The translations under genes were made by a program, and so were the position numbers. The notes below the pieces were generated by a model that had not been told where the DNA came from, searched no databases, and saw only the letters and a list, made by a program, of their open reading frames with translations. DNA of 11,362 nucleotides from RGDT01 sp964630925. Lineage in GTDB: Bacteria > Planctomycetota > Planctomycetia > Gemmatales > Gemmataceae. The DNA lies in contig CAZVZK010000235.1 in NCBI GenBank assembly GCA_964630925.1, forward strand, positions 1-11,362, in the 5' to 3' direction. Below, one piece after another: positions 1 through 7,242 of this stretch (the stretch's first letter is position 1; each line of letters starts with the position of its first letter).

Positions 1-126
1 CCTCCAAGGCCGGGTTTCCCGCCCGCCCTTTGTTACCCACCTTTGAACCGTGCCCAAATCTGACACATGCCATTCGTCTGCGGGGTCTTCGCCATGTGCC
101 GACCTCCGGTACCATTCGCCGCCCGG

Positions 127-433
127 CTACGTCCCCAACCTCTTCAACGCCTCGCGAGTCAGCTCGAGCCCCAGGCCCGGCTTCTCGGGCACCGTCAGGT
201 ATCCCTCCGCGTCGGGGGAGAAAGGCGTCGTGCTGATCTCGTCAAGATACACACACGGCGTCAGGTACTCCACGTACCGCGCCACCGGCATCGCCGCCGA
301 CAGGTGCAGGTCCGCCGCCAGGCCGACGGCGGTGTTCCAGCCGTGCGGCACCCACTGCACGTTGCTCTCGTACGCCATCCGCGCGATCCGCCACGCCTCG
401 GTGAGGCCGACGCACTTGGTGCAGTCCGGCTGG
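127..433 (-). pseudogene. Truncated mandelate racemase/muconate lactonizing enzyme-like gene (C-terminal relic)
   Basis: This segment reads in frame as the last ~101 residues of an enolase-superfamily protein and ends at a TAG at 127-129. It aligns without any gap to 3163-3469, the 3' end of the full-length gene in this window. From the internal Met at 378 the two share 65 of 83 residues (about 78 %). Homology stops abruptly at 433: the relative continues into its barrel domain, while here the DNA becomes unrelated. The piece keeps the equivalents of the catalytic Asp, the His of the PHGWN motif and a late Glu. It lacks the capping domain and all three metal-binding carboxylates, so it cannot be an active enzyme. 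The frame is still open, so the break may be fairly recent, or a short peptide may still be made from 378. No ribosome-binding site supports that start. Confidence 0.85.
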
Positions 434-507
434 TGACTTTCAGGTCGATGCGCTTCCTGGCCGTCTCCTACACTGCATCCATCTACGGATACGATACGCG
501 GCAGCCA

Positions 508-525
508 GTCAGGCGGGGGCCTGAC
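508..525 (+). promoter_or_regulatory. Perfect 7-bp inverted repeat upstream of the nuclease-like gene
   Basis: GTCAGGC and GCCTGAC face each other across a GGGG loop, and the repeat ends 26 bases before the GTG at 552. It could be a leader hairpin or an operator-like palindrome. No convincing -35/-10 pair was seen next to it, so the role is open. Confidence 0.3.
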
Positions 526-551
526 GACACGGCGGGCAACGAGGATTCTCC

Positions 552-1175
552 GTGAGCATCCACCGAAGTTACACCGGGCGCAGCGGCCAGATGGCCGTCC
601 TCGCCGAGCTCCTCATCCGGCGCTGCAACGCCGCGGTGCCCGAGGTGGATGTCGGCACTGACCTTTTCGCGTTCCACGACGAGCGCGAGGAGGTGGCCCG
701 CCTGCAAGTGAAGACCAGCCAGGGCGAGCGGTACAAGCGCGGGGACGGCCACTCCGCCCAGTTCAGCCTGCCGATCAAGCAACTGGAGCGCCCCGACAGG
801 CCGTCGCTGTTCTACGCCCTCGTCGTCCGCCTGGACGAGCGGTTCATCGACTTCCTTGTGATCGGCCGGAGTCGCCTCGCCGACCTGTGGAACGGCCCGC
901 GCCGATTCGGGACGAGGGATCCGGATGACAACCTCGTCCTGACCGTGCAGTTCCGGGACAGGGTCATGTGCGGCGAGGCGGATCTCACCGACCACCGGGG
1001 GCCTGGCATCTGCTGCCTCCCATGCGTCCGTTGCCGGCCCTGGCGGGGCCGCCTCACGCTTGACTCGGCACGGCGGGCGGGGCCACCGCCACCGTCGCGC
1101 CCGTGTCGGCATCCACCGCCACGAAACCCAGGGAGTCGGCATCCTCGGCGTCGAGGCCGGTCAGTGCGGGGATGA
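552..1175 (+). CDS. PD-(D/E)XK nuclease-fold hypothetical protein
   Basis: The start is GTG at 552, chosen because GAGGA (541-545) lies six bases upstream. The first ~145 of 207 residues look like a small PD-(D/E)XK domain: an N-terminal helix with Glu19, then D-V-G-T-D (Asp37) in a strand, then the L-Q-V-K-T strand (Gln52, Lys54), the usual D...QxK core of such nucleases. A predicted helix/strand region follows (FYALVVRL, FIDFLVIGR). Proteins of this type cut or process DNA, but many genomic copies are unassigned, and no methylase, helicase or other defence partner lies nearby. From about residue 150 the sequence becomes Arg/Pro-rich and Cys-rich, and the end of the frame lies antisense to the 3' end of the gene at 1054-1617. 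That tail may be read-through after loss of an older stop. The fold call is from motif spacing only. Confidence 0.6.
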   Translation: MSIHRSYTGRSGQMAVLAELLIRRCNAAVPEVDVGTDLFAFHDEREEVARLQVKTSQGERYKRGDGHSAQFSLPIKQLERPDRPSLFYALVVRLDERFIDFLVIGRSRLADLWNGPRRFGTRDPDDNLVLTVQFRDRVMCGEADLTDHRGPGICCLPCVRCRPWRGRLTLDSARRAGPPPPSRPCRHPPPRNPGSRHPRRRGRSVRG

Positions 1176-1617
1176 GCTGGCGGACCAGCTCGGCCAGCCC
1201 TCCCTTCGTCCGGCGGAACTCCTCCCAGGCCGGCGGGTCGATGGTGGCGTAGGTCGTGGCGCTGACCGCCTCGGGGAACGCCGACCTGACGAGGGCGCGG
1301 CTGAGGGGGTGGACGGCGAAGGTCAGCCCCTCTGCCTCGCGGGCCATCTGGATGACCAACGGCCCCAGAGGCCCTTCGACGGGGTCGGCGGCGGTCTCGA
1401 CGGCCCCCCAACCGGGGGTGCCGGACTGCTCGGCCAGCTCGTCGGCGAAGGCCTGGGCCTCAGCGCGGGTGGGCCAGGCGGGCAGCCACCGGCCATCGGC
1501 GGTGTCGGGCACGCGCGGCAGTCGGCCGAGGTCGGCCCCTTTCTGCCGCAACAAGCGGGCGCAGGCCAAGAGGTCGGCGTCCGTCACGCCGCCGGTTCGG
1601 TTGATCGCGAATGCCAT
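1054..1617 (-). CDS. Hypothetical protein, 187 aa
   Basis: I do not recognise a family. The ATG at 1617 is well supported: GGAGGAG (complement of 1623-1629) sits five bases upstream. The protein is acidic and Ala-rich, with no signal peptide or membrane segment. It contains W-P-A-W/P-T-R-A-E-A-Q-A-F-A-D-E-L near residues 46-62, a hydrophobic strand around L-G-P-L-V-I-Q, a T-F-A-V-H-P-L-S stretch and a strand-like G-F-V-A-V-D-A-D near the C terminus. It has the look of a compact soluble alpha/beta protein. Its 3' end overlaps the end of the nuclease-like gene on the other strand by 122 bp. The next gene on the same strand (1782-3158) ends 164 bp upstream of this start, so it may be a distal operon member or have its own promoter. 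Confidence 0.65.
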   Translation of the reverse strand: MAFAINRTGGVTDADLLACARLLRQKGADLGRLPRVPDTADGRWLPAWPTRAEAQAFADELAEQSGTPGWGAVETAADPVEGPLGPLVIQMAREAEGLTFAVHPLSRALVRSAFPEAVSATTYATIDPPAWEEFRRTKGGLAELVRQLIPALTGLDAEDADSLGFVAVDADTGATVAVAPPAVPSQA

Positions 1618-1781
1618 GACCGCTCCTCCCGATGGCGGGCCTGGGACGCCACCATTCTACCGCGGCACCGGTGTGGAAGGCGCCCGGATTCTGACCCAGC
1701 GCGGCCGCGTCGCCCCGGATGAACGACCTGCTTCCACTGTTCGTTGTCCAGCGCTACGCCGCCCCTGCTCGGCCGGGCGAC

Positions 1782-3158
1782 CTATTCCCACAGGACGAAA
1801 CGCTCGCGGAGGCCGCCGAGGGCCCTCGCGGAAGGCTCCCACCCATCGACGGAAAGCTGGAGGCGGCGCAGCCGGGTTGACCGGGCCAGGGCGCGGGCGC
1901 CGTCCTCGCCGATGGCGACCCTGGACAGATGGAGGGAGGCCAGGCGTCCCAGATTCGGCGAGCCGGCCAATGCGGCGACACCTTCCGGGCCGATGTCCGG
2001 GCTCCTGTCGAGCACGAGAAGGAGCAGCCCGCGCAAGCGCGGGGAGGCCGACAGCTCGACCAAGGCGCGATCATCCAGCCCAGTCTCGGCGAGGTCGAGG
2101 ACGAGCAGGTCCTCAAGGCCCGGTGCGGAGAGAAGGGCGCGCACCCCTTCCGCCCCGAGTTTGTTCCCTTGAAGGATGAGCCGCGCAGGGCAGCGGAACC
2201 GCGGACCGGCGGCGAGCGCCGCCAGGGCACCGGGGCCGAGGTTGTTGCTTCCGATGTCAAGATTCAGGAGGCGGCCGAGGAAAGGGGCGGAGGCCAAGGC
2301 GTCCGCGCCGGCCTCACCGCGCATCAACGCACACCCCATCTCCAGTGAGCGGAGGCTGTCCAGGCCGGCGCGAGCGAGCAAACGAATGTCCGCGACCTTG
2401 AGCCGGGAATATCCCAAACCGAGGTCGATGAGCCGGGCGGCCTGGGGGGCGTCGGCCACGGCCTTCACCCAATCGCCATCCGAGAGGAAGCCCGACAGCC
2501 CGCGCAGCCGTGCGAGGTGCGGCGAGGCCAGCAGGGCCCTCACCTCAGTGCCGCCGCACCGGCTCCCTGAAGAAAACCCGGACAGATGCCCGAGCATCAC
2601 GCTGCGGGATACCTGGGCGGCATTGCCGGGGCGGACATCGAGGCACATCCCCTCGATGCGAGGGCCGAAGGGGCTGGCCGCGAGCGCGGCCATCTCCCCC
2701 GTTCGGAACGGCCCCTCGTGACTCACGGTTGCGAAGCCCCTGCTCCAATCGCCCAAACTGCCCCGATCCAGTCCGGGGACCGACCACCCGCTCGTCGGCC
2801 AGCCTTTGAGCAGCCGCGTCTCCCGTCGCTCCAGGGTGGCGAAGCCAGTGTCCCCCTTGAGCAGGCGGCCGAACCAGTAGCGCCGCATGGCCCCGACGAA
2901 GCCGACGTGACGCAGCAGGGAGTGCATCGGCTCTGGCCGTTCGGGGGCAATGATGGACGCGGCACGCCGGACCATCTCGCACTGGACGCGGATCAGCCCG
3001 GCGTGCTTCTGGTCGTCCTCGTCGCCGTTCTCCTCGAGCCAATCAGCCAGCACGAGGCGCGGCAGATCATCGCTCGGCGATTCCTTGACACCAGCGAACA
3101 TCGCGGCACGTTCTTCCGCCTTCGTACCGGATCGGGAGGCTACTGTCTTGCGTGCCAT
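1782..3158 (-). CDS. TIGR02996 domain-containing leucine-rich-repeat protein
   Basis: 458 aa. Residues ~14-62 form the planctomycete repeat-companion domain TIGR02996: a short helix, then S-P-S-D-D-L-P-R-L-V-L-A-D-W-L-E-E, then a helix ending near I-R-V-Q-C-E. From about residue 165 to the end the chain is built of ribonuclease-inhibitor-type leucine-rich repeats, clearest at ~285-440 (L-x-x-L-D-I-x-x-N-x-L-x-x-x-G, L-I-L-Q-G-N-K-L-G, L-D-L-A-E-T-G-L). LRRs usually bind proteins, and the partner is unknown. There is no signal peptide or membrane segment, so it is probably cytoplasmic. The ATG is four bases after the stop of the enolase-superfamily gene, which implies co-transcription and perhaps coupling; its own ribosome-binding site is weak. 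Such proteins occur in very many copies in Gemmata-type genomes, so sharing an operon need not mean sharing a pathway. Confidence 0.9.
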   Translation of the reverse strand: MARKTVASRSGTKAEERAAMFAGVKESPSDDLPRLVLADWLEENGDEDDQKHAGLIRVQCEMVRRAASIIAPERPEPMHSLLRHVGFVGAMRRYWFGRLLKGDTGFATLERRETRLLKGWPTSGWSVPGLDRGSLGDWSRGFATVSHEGPFRTGEMAALAASPFGPRIEGMCLDVRPGNAAQVSRSVMLGHLSGFSSGSRCGGTEVRALLASPHLARLRGLSGFLSDGDWVKAVADAPQAARLIDLGLGYSRLKVADIRLLARAGLDSLRSLEMGCALMRGEAGADALASAPFLGRLLNLDIGSNNLGPGALAALAAGPRFRCPARLILQGNKLGAEGVRALLSAPGLEDLLVLDLAETGLDDRALVELSASPRLRGLLLLVLDRSPDIGPEGVAALAGSPNLGRLASLHLSRVAIGEDGARALARSTRLRRLQLSVDGWEPSARALGGLRERFVLWE

Positions 3159-3162
3159 TTTC

Positions 3163-4278
3163 TCACGCCCCGAAGCGTTTCATCGCCTCGCGGTCCAGCT
3201 CGATGCCCAGGCCGGGGGCGTCCGGCACGTTGAGGAAGCCCTCCGCGTCCACCTTGAACGGCTTCGTGATGATCGCGTCCAGGTACGGCGAGGGCGTCAG
3301 GTACTCCACGTACCGCGCCACCGGCATCGCGGCCGACAGGTGCAGGTCCGCCGCCAGCCCGACGGCGGTGTTCCAGCCGTGCGGCACCCACTGGATGTTG
3401 TTCTCGTACGCCATCCACGCGATCCGCCACGCCTCCGTCAATCCTCCGCACTTGGTGCAGTCCGGCTGGATGATGTCCACCGCGCCCCGCTCCAGCCACG
3501 GCTTGAAGCTCTGCCGCCGCGTCAGCACCTCGCCCGTCGCGATCGGCACCGGCGAATGCTCGCGCAGCCGGATGTACCCCTCGATGTCGTCCGGCGGCAG
3601 CGCCTCCTCGAACCACACCGCCCCGTAATCTTTCAGCATCCGCGCCGTCTCGACCGCCCACTTGTAGCCGTGCGGCCAGAACTGCTCGCTGCCGCCCGCG
3701 TCCACCATCAGCTCCACGTCCGGGCCCACCGCCTCGCGTGCCGTGCTCATCAGCAATTCATCCGTCCGCCGGTCACGCCGCCCGAACGGGCGCCAGCCGA
3801 GCTTGATCGCCTTGAACCCCCGCGCCTTCGTCGCGTGCAGCGTCTCCGCCAGCGGCCCGGGCTCGTCGAACAGGATCGAGCCGTACGGCTTGATGCGCGT
3901 GCGGTAATTGCCGCCGAGGAGGCGCGAGACCGGCTGCCCGGTGATCTTGCCGAAGCAGTCCCAGAGCGCGATGTCGATGCCGCTGATGGCGTGCTCGACC
4001 GCGCCGCCCCTGCCTTGCCAGAAGCTCGACTGCCGTAGCTTCTCCGTCACCCGCGCCGGCTCGTCGGGGCGCTCGCCGATCAGGTGCGGCAGGAGGAGCT
4101 TCACCCCGGCGGCGACCAGCGCCTTGCTGGTCATGGCGCTGCCCAGGCCGGTGATCCCCTCGTCGGTGATGACCTCGACCAGGGTGTTGAGGTCCTCCTC
4201 GGGCTTGTTGCCCTGCGGCCAGCCGCCGTCCACCGTGCCGCCCGTCAGCCCGGTGACCTTCACGTCGATGATCTTCAT
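3163..4278 (-). CDS. Mandelate racemase/muconate lactonizing enzyme family protein
   Basis: 371 aa, full length for the enolase superfamily, which abstracts a proton alpha to a carboxylate with Mg2+ (racemases and acid-sugar dehydratases). Residues ~1-125 are the capping domain and ~130-350 the barrel. Visible active-site parts are metal ligands Asp193 (ELMVDAGG), Glu224 (VWFEEAL) and Glu250 (IATGE), the MR-type dyad Asp273 (IIQPD) and His300 (VPHGWN), and Glu326 (VEYLTP). On the second barrel strand the common K-x-K is K-L-G (Lys159, Gly161), so one of the two possible bases is absent. This suggests a one-base dehydratase or epimerase rather than a racemase. It starts four bases after the panD stop, with GGGAG about ten bases upstream of the ATG, and ends four bases before the LRR gene. 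The substrate cannot be named from sequence. A truncated relative lies at 127-433. Confidence 0.9.
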   Translation of the reverse strand: MKIIDVKVTGLTGGTVDGGWPQGNKPEEDLNTLVEVITDEGITGLGSAMTSKALVAAGVKLLLPHLIGERPDEPARVTEKLRQSSFWQGRGGAVEHAISGIDIALWDCFGKITGQPVSRLLGGNYRTRIKPYGSILFDEPGPLAETLHATKARGFKAIKLGWRPFGRRDRRTDELLMSTAREAVGPDVELMVDAGGSEQFWPHGYKWAVETARMLKDYGAVWFEEALPPDDIEGYIRLREHSPVPIATGEVLTRRQSFKPWLERGAVDIIQPDCTKCGGLTEAWRIAWMAYENNIQWVPHGWNTAVGLAADLHLSAAMPVARYVEYLTPSPYLDAIITKPFKVDAEGFLNVPDAPGLGIELDREAMKRFGA

Positions 4279-4282
4279 GGCG

Positions 4283-4684
4283 TCAGCACTCCCGGCGGGC
4301 GGGGCCGGGCACCTCGCGGCCGATGTCCTTGATGTGGTTGTTCTCGTCCAGCAGCACCACGCGCGGCTGGTGCAGCTTGGCCTCGATGTCGGCCATCAGC
4401 GTGAACGTGGCGATGATGATGATGTCGCCCGGGCGCACCAGGTGCGCCGCGGCGCCGTTGATGCAGATCACCCCCGACCCCGGGGCGCCCTCCATCGCGT
4501 AGGTGGCCAGGCGCGTCCCCCTGGTGACGTTCCACACCTGCACCTCCTCGTGGGCGATGATGTTGGCGGCGTCGAGGAGGTTGCGGTCGATGGTCAGGCT
4601 GCCCTCGTAATCGATGTCGGCCTGCGTGACGCGGGCACGGTGCAGCTTCGACTTGAGCATGATGCGCGGCGGGCCGGCGGCCAT
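4283..4684 (-). CDS. panD: Aspartate 1-decarboxylase (PanD)
   Basis: PanD converts L-aspartate to beta-alanine, the amine half of pantothenate and so of coenzyme A. It is a pyruvoyl enzyme made by self-cleavage of a proenzyme. The 133-aa product matches the family in length and order: L-H-R-A-R-V near the N terminus, Y-E-G-S with the Gly28-Ser29 cleavage bond, W-N-V-T-R-G, T-Y-A (Tyr62, the expected proton donor), and N-G-A-A-A-H (Asn76). Lys13, His15 and Arg58 fall at the positions of E. coli Lys9, His11 and Arg54, so the active site looks complete. The ATG at 4684 has AGGAG six bases upstream; it adds a few residues to the usual start, and Met9 is the alternative. It leads the three-gene unit. 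No panB or panC lies in the window. Confidence 0.95.
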   Translation of the reverse strand: MAAGPPRIMLKSKLHRARVTQADIDYEGSLTIDRNLLDAANIIAHEEVQVWNVTRGTRLATYAMEGAPGSGVICINGAAAHLVRPGDIIIIATFTLMADIEAKLHQPRVVLLDENNHIKDIGREVPGPARREC

Positions 4685-5069
4685 CGGTCACTCCTGCGGG
4701 GCGTCCCGCCGTCATTCTATTGCGTCGCCACGAGACGCCCCAGGGCGCCCCGCCCCGGACGGGGGCGGATGGACGCCAGTCAGTGAAGGAAACGAACCAG
4801 GGAAACGAACTTTCACGTCGCAAGATCAAGCGGCAGAACGACTTGAGGAAGTTCGTTTCCCTGACCCCCTCACACCCCCCCCCGGCGCGATGGAAACGAA
4901 CCGCCCGGCCGCCGGGCGTGCCCACGCGCCTGAGCCCGGGGTGGTGACGCCGTGTCGGCCGGGGCGTCATCCGCGTCGGCCCCGGGCCCACGGCGATCCG
5001 GCCCTCCGGCAGTGCCCTGGCCGACGTTGGATGATCCGGGTGAGGCCGGGCCGCAGGTCCGGTGAGCCA
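4685..5069. other. Non-coding region upstream of panD and downstream of the permease gene
   Basis: About 385 bases between two genes on the (-) strand. It must hold the promoter of the panD unit and the 3' end of the permease transcript, yet neither a clear promoter nor a hairpin with a T-run was found. It contains the GGAAACGAAC repeats described separately, a run of nine C (4875-4883) and several GC-rich short palindromes. Frames crossing it have no recognisable protein content. Confidence 0.6.
4788..4902. repeat. GGAAACGAAC repeat cluster with a perfect 15-bp inverted repeat
   Basis: The motif GGAAACGAAC occurs directly at 4788, 4801 and 4892 and inverted at 4851-4860. CAGGGAAACGAACTT at 4798-4812 and AAGTTCGTTTCCCTG at 4849-4863 are perfect reverse complements with a 36-base spacer, so the segment can form a stem of 15 pairs. 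It is visibly less GC-rich than its flanks. It could be a dispersed REP-like or MITE-like element, or a regulatory structure ahead of panD; the sequence alone does not decide. Confidence 0.7.
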
Positions 5070-5834
5070 CTACGGCGCCTTCACGAAGTACCACGCCGAC
5101 ATCCCGAATCCGACCACGATCACGAACCAGCGCACCACCGCCTTGGGCAGCGCCTTGCCGTACTTCGCCCCGACGTACCCGCCCGTCACCGCCGACGCCA
5201 TCATCGCCAGCGCCATCCCCCAGTGCACCTGCCCGGCGATGATGAACACCACCACCGACACGCCGTTGATCGCGGACGCCAGCAGCGCCTTCACGGCGTT
5301 CATCTGGTGGATGTCGCCCACCCCCATCACGCCCAGCGCCGCCAGCATCAGGATGCCGATCCCCGCCCCGAAGTACCCGCCGTACAGCGCCACGACGAGC
5401 TGGAACGCCATCACCCCCGCCATCGCCCAGCCCTTCGGCGCCGCCCCGGCCTCGCCCCCCTTGACCAGCCCCGTCAACGCCGGCTGGATCAGGAACAGCA
5501 GCGTCGCCGTCATCAGCAGCCACGGCACCGCGGCGGCGAACGTCTCGGCGGGCAGCCTCACGGCCAGCAACGCGCCGACGACCCCCCCGACGACGCTCAC
5601 CGGCAGTAGGAGCCAGATCCACGCCCGGATCGGGCCGGCCAGCTCGCCCCGGTAGCCCCAGCCGCTCGCCAGCGACGCCGGCATCAGCGCGACGGTGCTC
5701 GTCCCGTTCGCCGCCAGGTGGGGCAGCCCGCCGAACGACTGCAGCGACGGGAACGTCAGCAGCGTGCCGCCGCCCGCCAGGGCGTTCACCACCCCGGCCA
5801 CGAACGCCGCCCCCAGCATGACGGCCCAGCTCAC
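5070..5834 (-). CDS. TauE/SafE family permease (probable anion/sulfonate exporter)
   Basis: About 254 aa, normal for TauE/SafE (COG0730) inner-membrane proteins that export sulfite, sulfoacetate or related organic anions. The N-terminal half shows the family signature N-A-L-A-G-G-G-T-L-L-T-F-P and A-N-G-T-S-T-V-A; the second half carries Y-G-G-Y-F-G-A-G-I-G and M-N-A-V-K-A-L-L. Seven or eight hydrophobic segments run through it, in two similar halves. The start is uncertain. GTG at 5834 gives a GTGA overlap with the upstream stop and fits translational coupling; ATG at 5819 is the alternative, and neither has a strong ribosome-binding site. The in-frame extension to 6977 is only a shadow of the upstream dehydrogenase gene. 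The transported substrate is unknown. Confidence 0.88.
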   Translation of the reverse strand: MSWAVMLGAAFVAGVVNALAGGGTLLTFPSLQSFGGLPHLAANGTSTVALMPASLASGWGYRGELAGPIRAWIWLLLPVSVVGGVVGALLAVRLPAETFAAAVPWLLMTATLLFLIQPALTGLVKGGEAGAAPKGWAMAGVMAFQLVVALYGGYFGAGIGILMLAALGVMGVGDIHQMNAVKALLASAINGVSVVVFIIAGQVHWGMALAMMASAVTGGYVGAKYGKALPKAVVRWFVIVVGFGMSAWYFVKAP

Positions 5835-6859
5835 CACTTCACCGTGACGCCGAGGTACTCGTCCTTCTTGTTGAGCAGCCCGTCGTAGGCCGCACCGACC
5901 CCCTCCGGCTCGATCCGGTGCGTCACCAGCCCCTCCAGGCTCACCCGGCCCGTGTGCAGCATGGCCAGCAGCCACGCCTGCGCCTTGTCGATGCCCCAGG
6001 CCCCGGCCAGGCGCGTGTGGGCCGGCTCGAACAGCATGTTGCCGTGCGCCCCCGTCACCTCGATGTAACGCCGGTGCAGGTCGTCGTAGAAGTTCACCCC
6101 GTCCACCTTGCCACGCGGGCTGCCCACCACCACCACCTGCCCGGCGTCGCACGCCAGCGACATCGCCGTCGGGATCGCCGCCGGCACGCCCGTGGCGTCG
6201 GCGATGATCTCCGCCCCACGCACCTTCAGGAAGTCCGACAGCTGCTGCTTCACGTCGCCCGCCGAGGGGTCGATGACGTGGTCCGCCCCGGCGGCCAGGG
6301 CCGCCTTGCGGCGCATCGCCACCGCGTCGATGCCGACGACGGGGTGCGCCCCGGCGGCGATCAGGCAGCGCAGGGCGAACTGCCCGATGATGCCCAGCCC
6401 CAGCACCGCGGCGGAGCGCCCGAGCGTCAGGCCGGGGCGGATGGCCGCGCCGAGGCCGTAGCGGGCGATGCACGCCAGGGCGGCGCGTTCGGCGTCCATG
6501 CCCTCCGGCAGACGCCACAGGCGGCAGCGCTCGTGCCCGAGCGTGAGCAATTCCGCCGAGGCGTGGTTGCCGGGGAAGCTGACGCGGTCGCCCTCCTTCC
6601 AGCCGCCGGGGAAGCCCTTGCCGACGGCCACGACGCGCCCGGCGGCGCTGTAGCCGGAGCGGAACGGGAACTTCCAGTCGGGCAGGGCGGGGTCCTTGAG
6701 CCACTGGTGCGTGCCGGTGTAGACGGCCAGCTCGGTGCCGGCGCTGATGGCGGAATACTCCGCCGCCACGAGGACCTGGTTGTCGGCGGGGGGAGGCAGC
6801 TCGACCTCGCGGACGGAGGCCTTGAACGGCTCGGTGATGACGGCCTGTCGTGCTTTCAT
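5831..6859 (-). CDS. Medium-chain dehydrogenase/reductase lacking the usual zinc ligands
   Basis: 342 aa from the Met at 6859, where the typical MDR beginning (MKARQAVITEPF) starts; an upstream in-frame Met at 6907 would add 16 atypical residues. Residues ~1-135 form the GroES-like catalytic domain and ~145-280 the Rossmann domain, with G-L-G-I-I-G at 154-159 for NAD(P). The usual zinc-binding Cys region reads I-S-A-G-T-E-L (38-44), and the G-H-E of the second ligand reads S-G-Y-S-A-A-G (68-74), so catalytic zinc is probably not bound in the standard way. Members with I-S-A-G-T-E resemble the BchC-like/COG1063-related MDR branch (as in cd08255). A sugar- or polyol-type alcohol is a plausible substrate, but this is inference. 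It overlaps the TauE/SafE gene by four bases. No clear ribosome-binding site was seen. Confidence 0.85.
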   Translation of the reverse strand: MKARQAVITEPFKASVREVELPPPADNQVLVAAEYSAISAGTELAVYTGTHQWLKDPALPDWKFPFRSGYSAAGRVVAVGKGFPGGWKEGDRVSFPGNHASAELLTLGHERCRLWRLPEGMDAERAALACIARYGLGAAIRPGLTLGRSAAVLGLGIIGQFALRCLIAAGAHPVVGIDAVAMRRKAALAAGADHVIDPSAGDVKQQLSDFLKVRGAEIIADATGVPAAIPTAMSLACDAGQVVVVGSPRGKVDGVNFYDDLHRRYIEVTGAHGNMLFEPAHTRLAGAWGIDKAQAWLLAMLHTGRVSLEGLVTHRIEPEGVGAAYDGLLNKKDEYLGVTVKW

Positions 6860-7179
6860 GATCGGCCCGGCGGGAGGAATGGCGACATGGGCACATCGTA
6901 GGGCCAACCCGGCGAGAGGCGAGCCGTGCGCGCCCAGGGCGCAGCGCCCGCCTCATTGAGCGGCAGAGAAATCCCAATCATGAAGAAGCATGTCTCGATA
7001 CGATGAGAAAACCCTCACAAAGCCGCGTCCCTTTCACGAATTAGCGCGGCGTGATTCCCTGGCGCGGCGATTGCTTGGTGTCGTAACTTCAACGCATACG
7101 GGCACATGGGGACGGATGAGCAGATGATAATTTGATGAGAGAATGAGGAGAGAAAGTGCGCGGATTGTCGAAAATCGGC

Positions 7180-7209
7180 TTGACGCCGGTTCTGTCCGGC
7201 CTCTATTCT
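7180..7209 (+). promoter_or_regulatory. Probable sigma70-type promoter of the DUF1559 operon
   Basis: TTGACG (7180-7185) and TATTCT (7204-7209) are separated by 18 bases. Both are close to consensus in otherwise GC-rich DNA, and they lie 140 bases upstream of the first DUF1559 ATG. Transcription would start near 7216 and give a leader of roughly 130 nt. Confidence 0.5.
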
Positions 7210-7242
7210 GCTCATTACCTCTTCATGATTGTTCTCGCGCCC

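Noticed and set aside
1256..2179. 307-aa (+) frame
   Set aside because: Antisense to the hypothetical and LRR genes, very Arg/Pro/Ser-rich, with no family features; a GC-rich shadow.
2950..4038. 362-aa (+) frame
   Set aside because: Antisense to the LRR and enolase-superfamily genes; Arg/His-rich shadow composition.
4275..4991. 238-aa (-) frame over panD and the repeat cluster
   Set aside because: Its 3' two-thirds is panD in a wrong frame; the start lies in the repeat region with no ribosome-binding site.
5070..6977. One long 635-aa (-) frame covering both the dehydrogenase and permease genes
   Set aside because: Only its last ~254 residues (permease) make sense. The rest is an Arg/Gly-rich shadow of the dehydrogenase frame, so it is not a fusion protein.
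7015..7215. 66-aa (-) small protein in the divergent intergenic region
   Set aside because: It has no ribosome-binding site and overlaps the promoter of the opposite operon; composition looks random.
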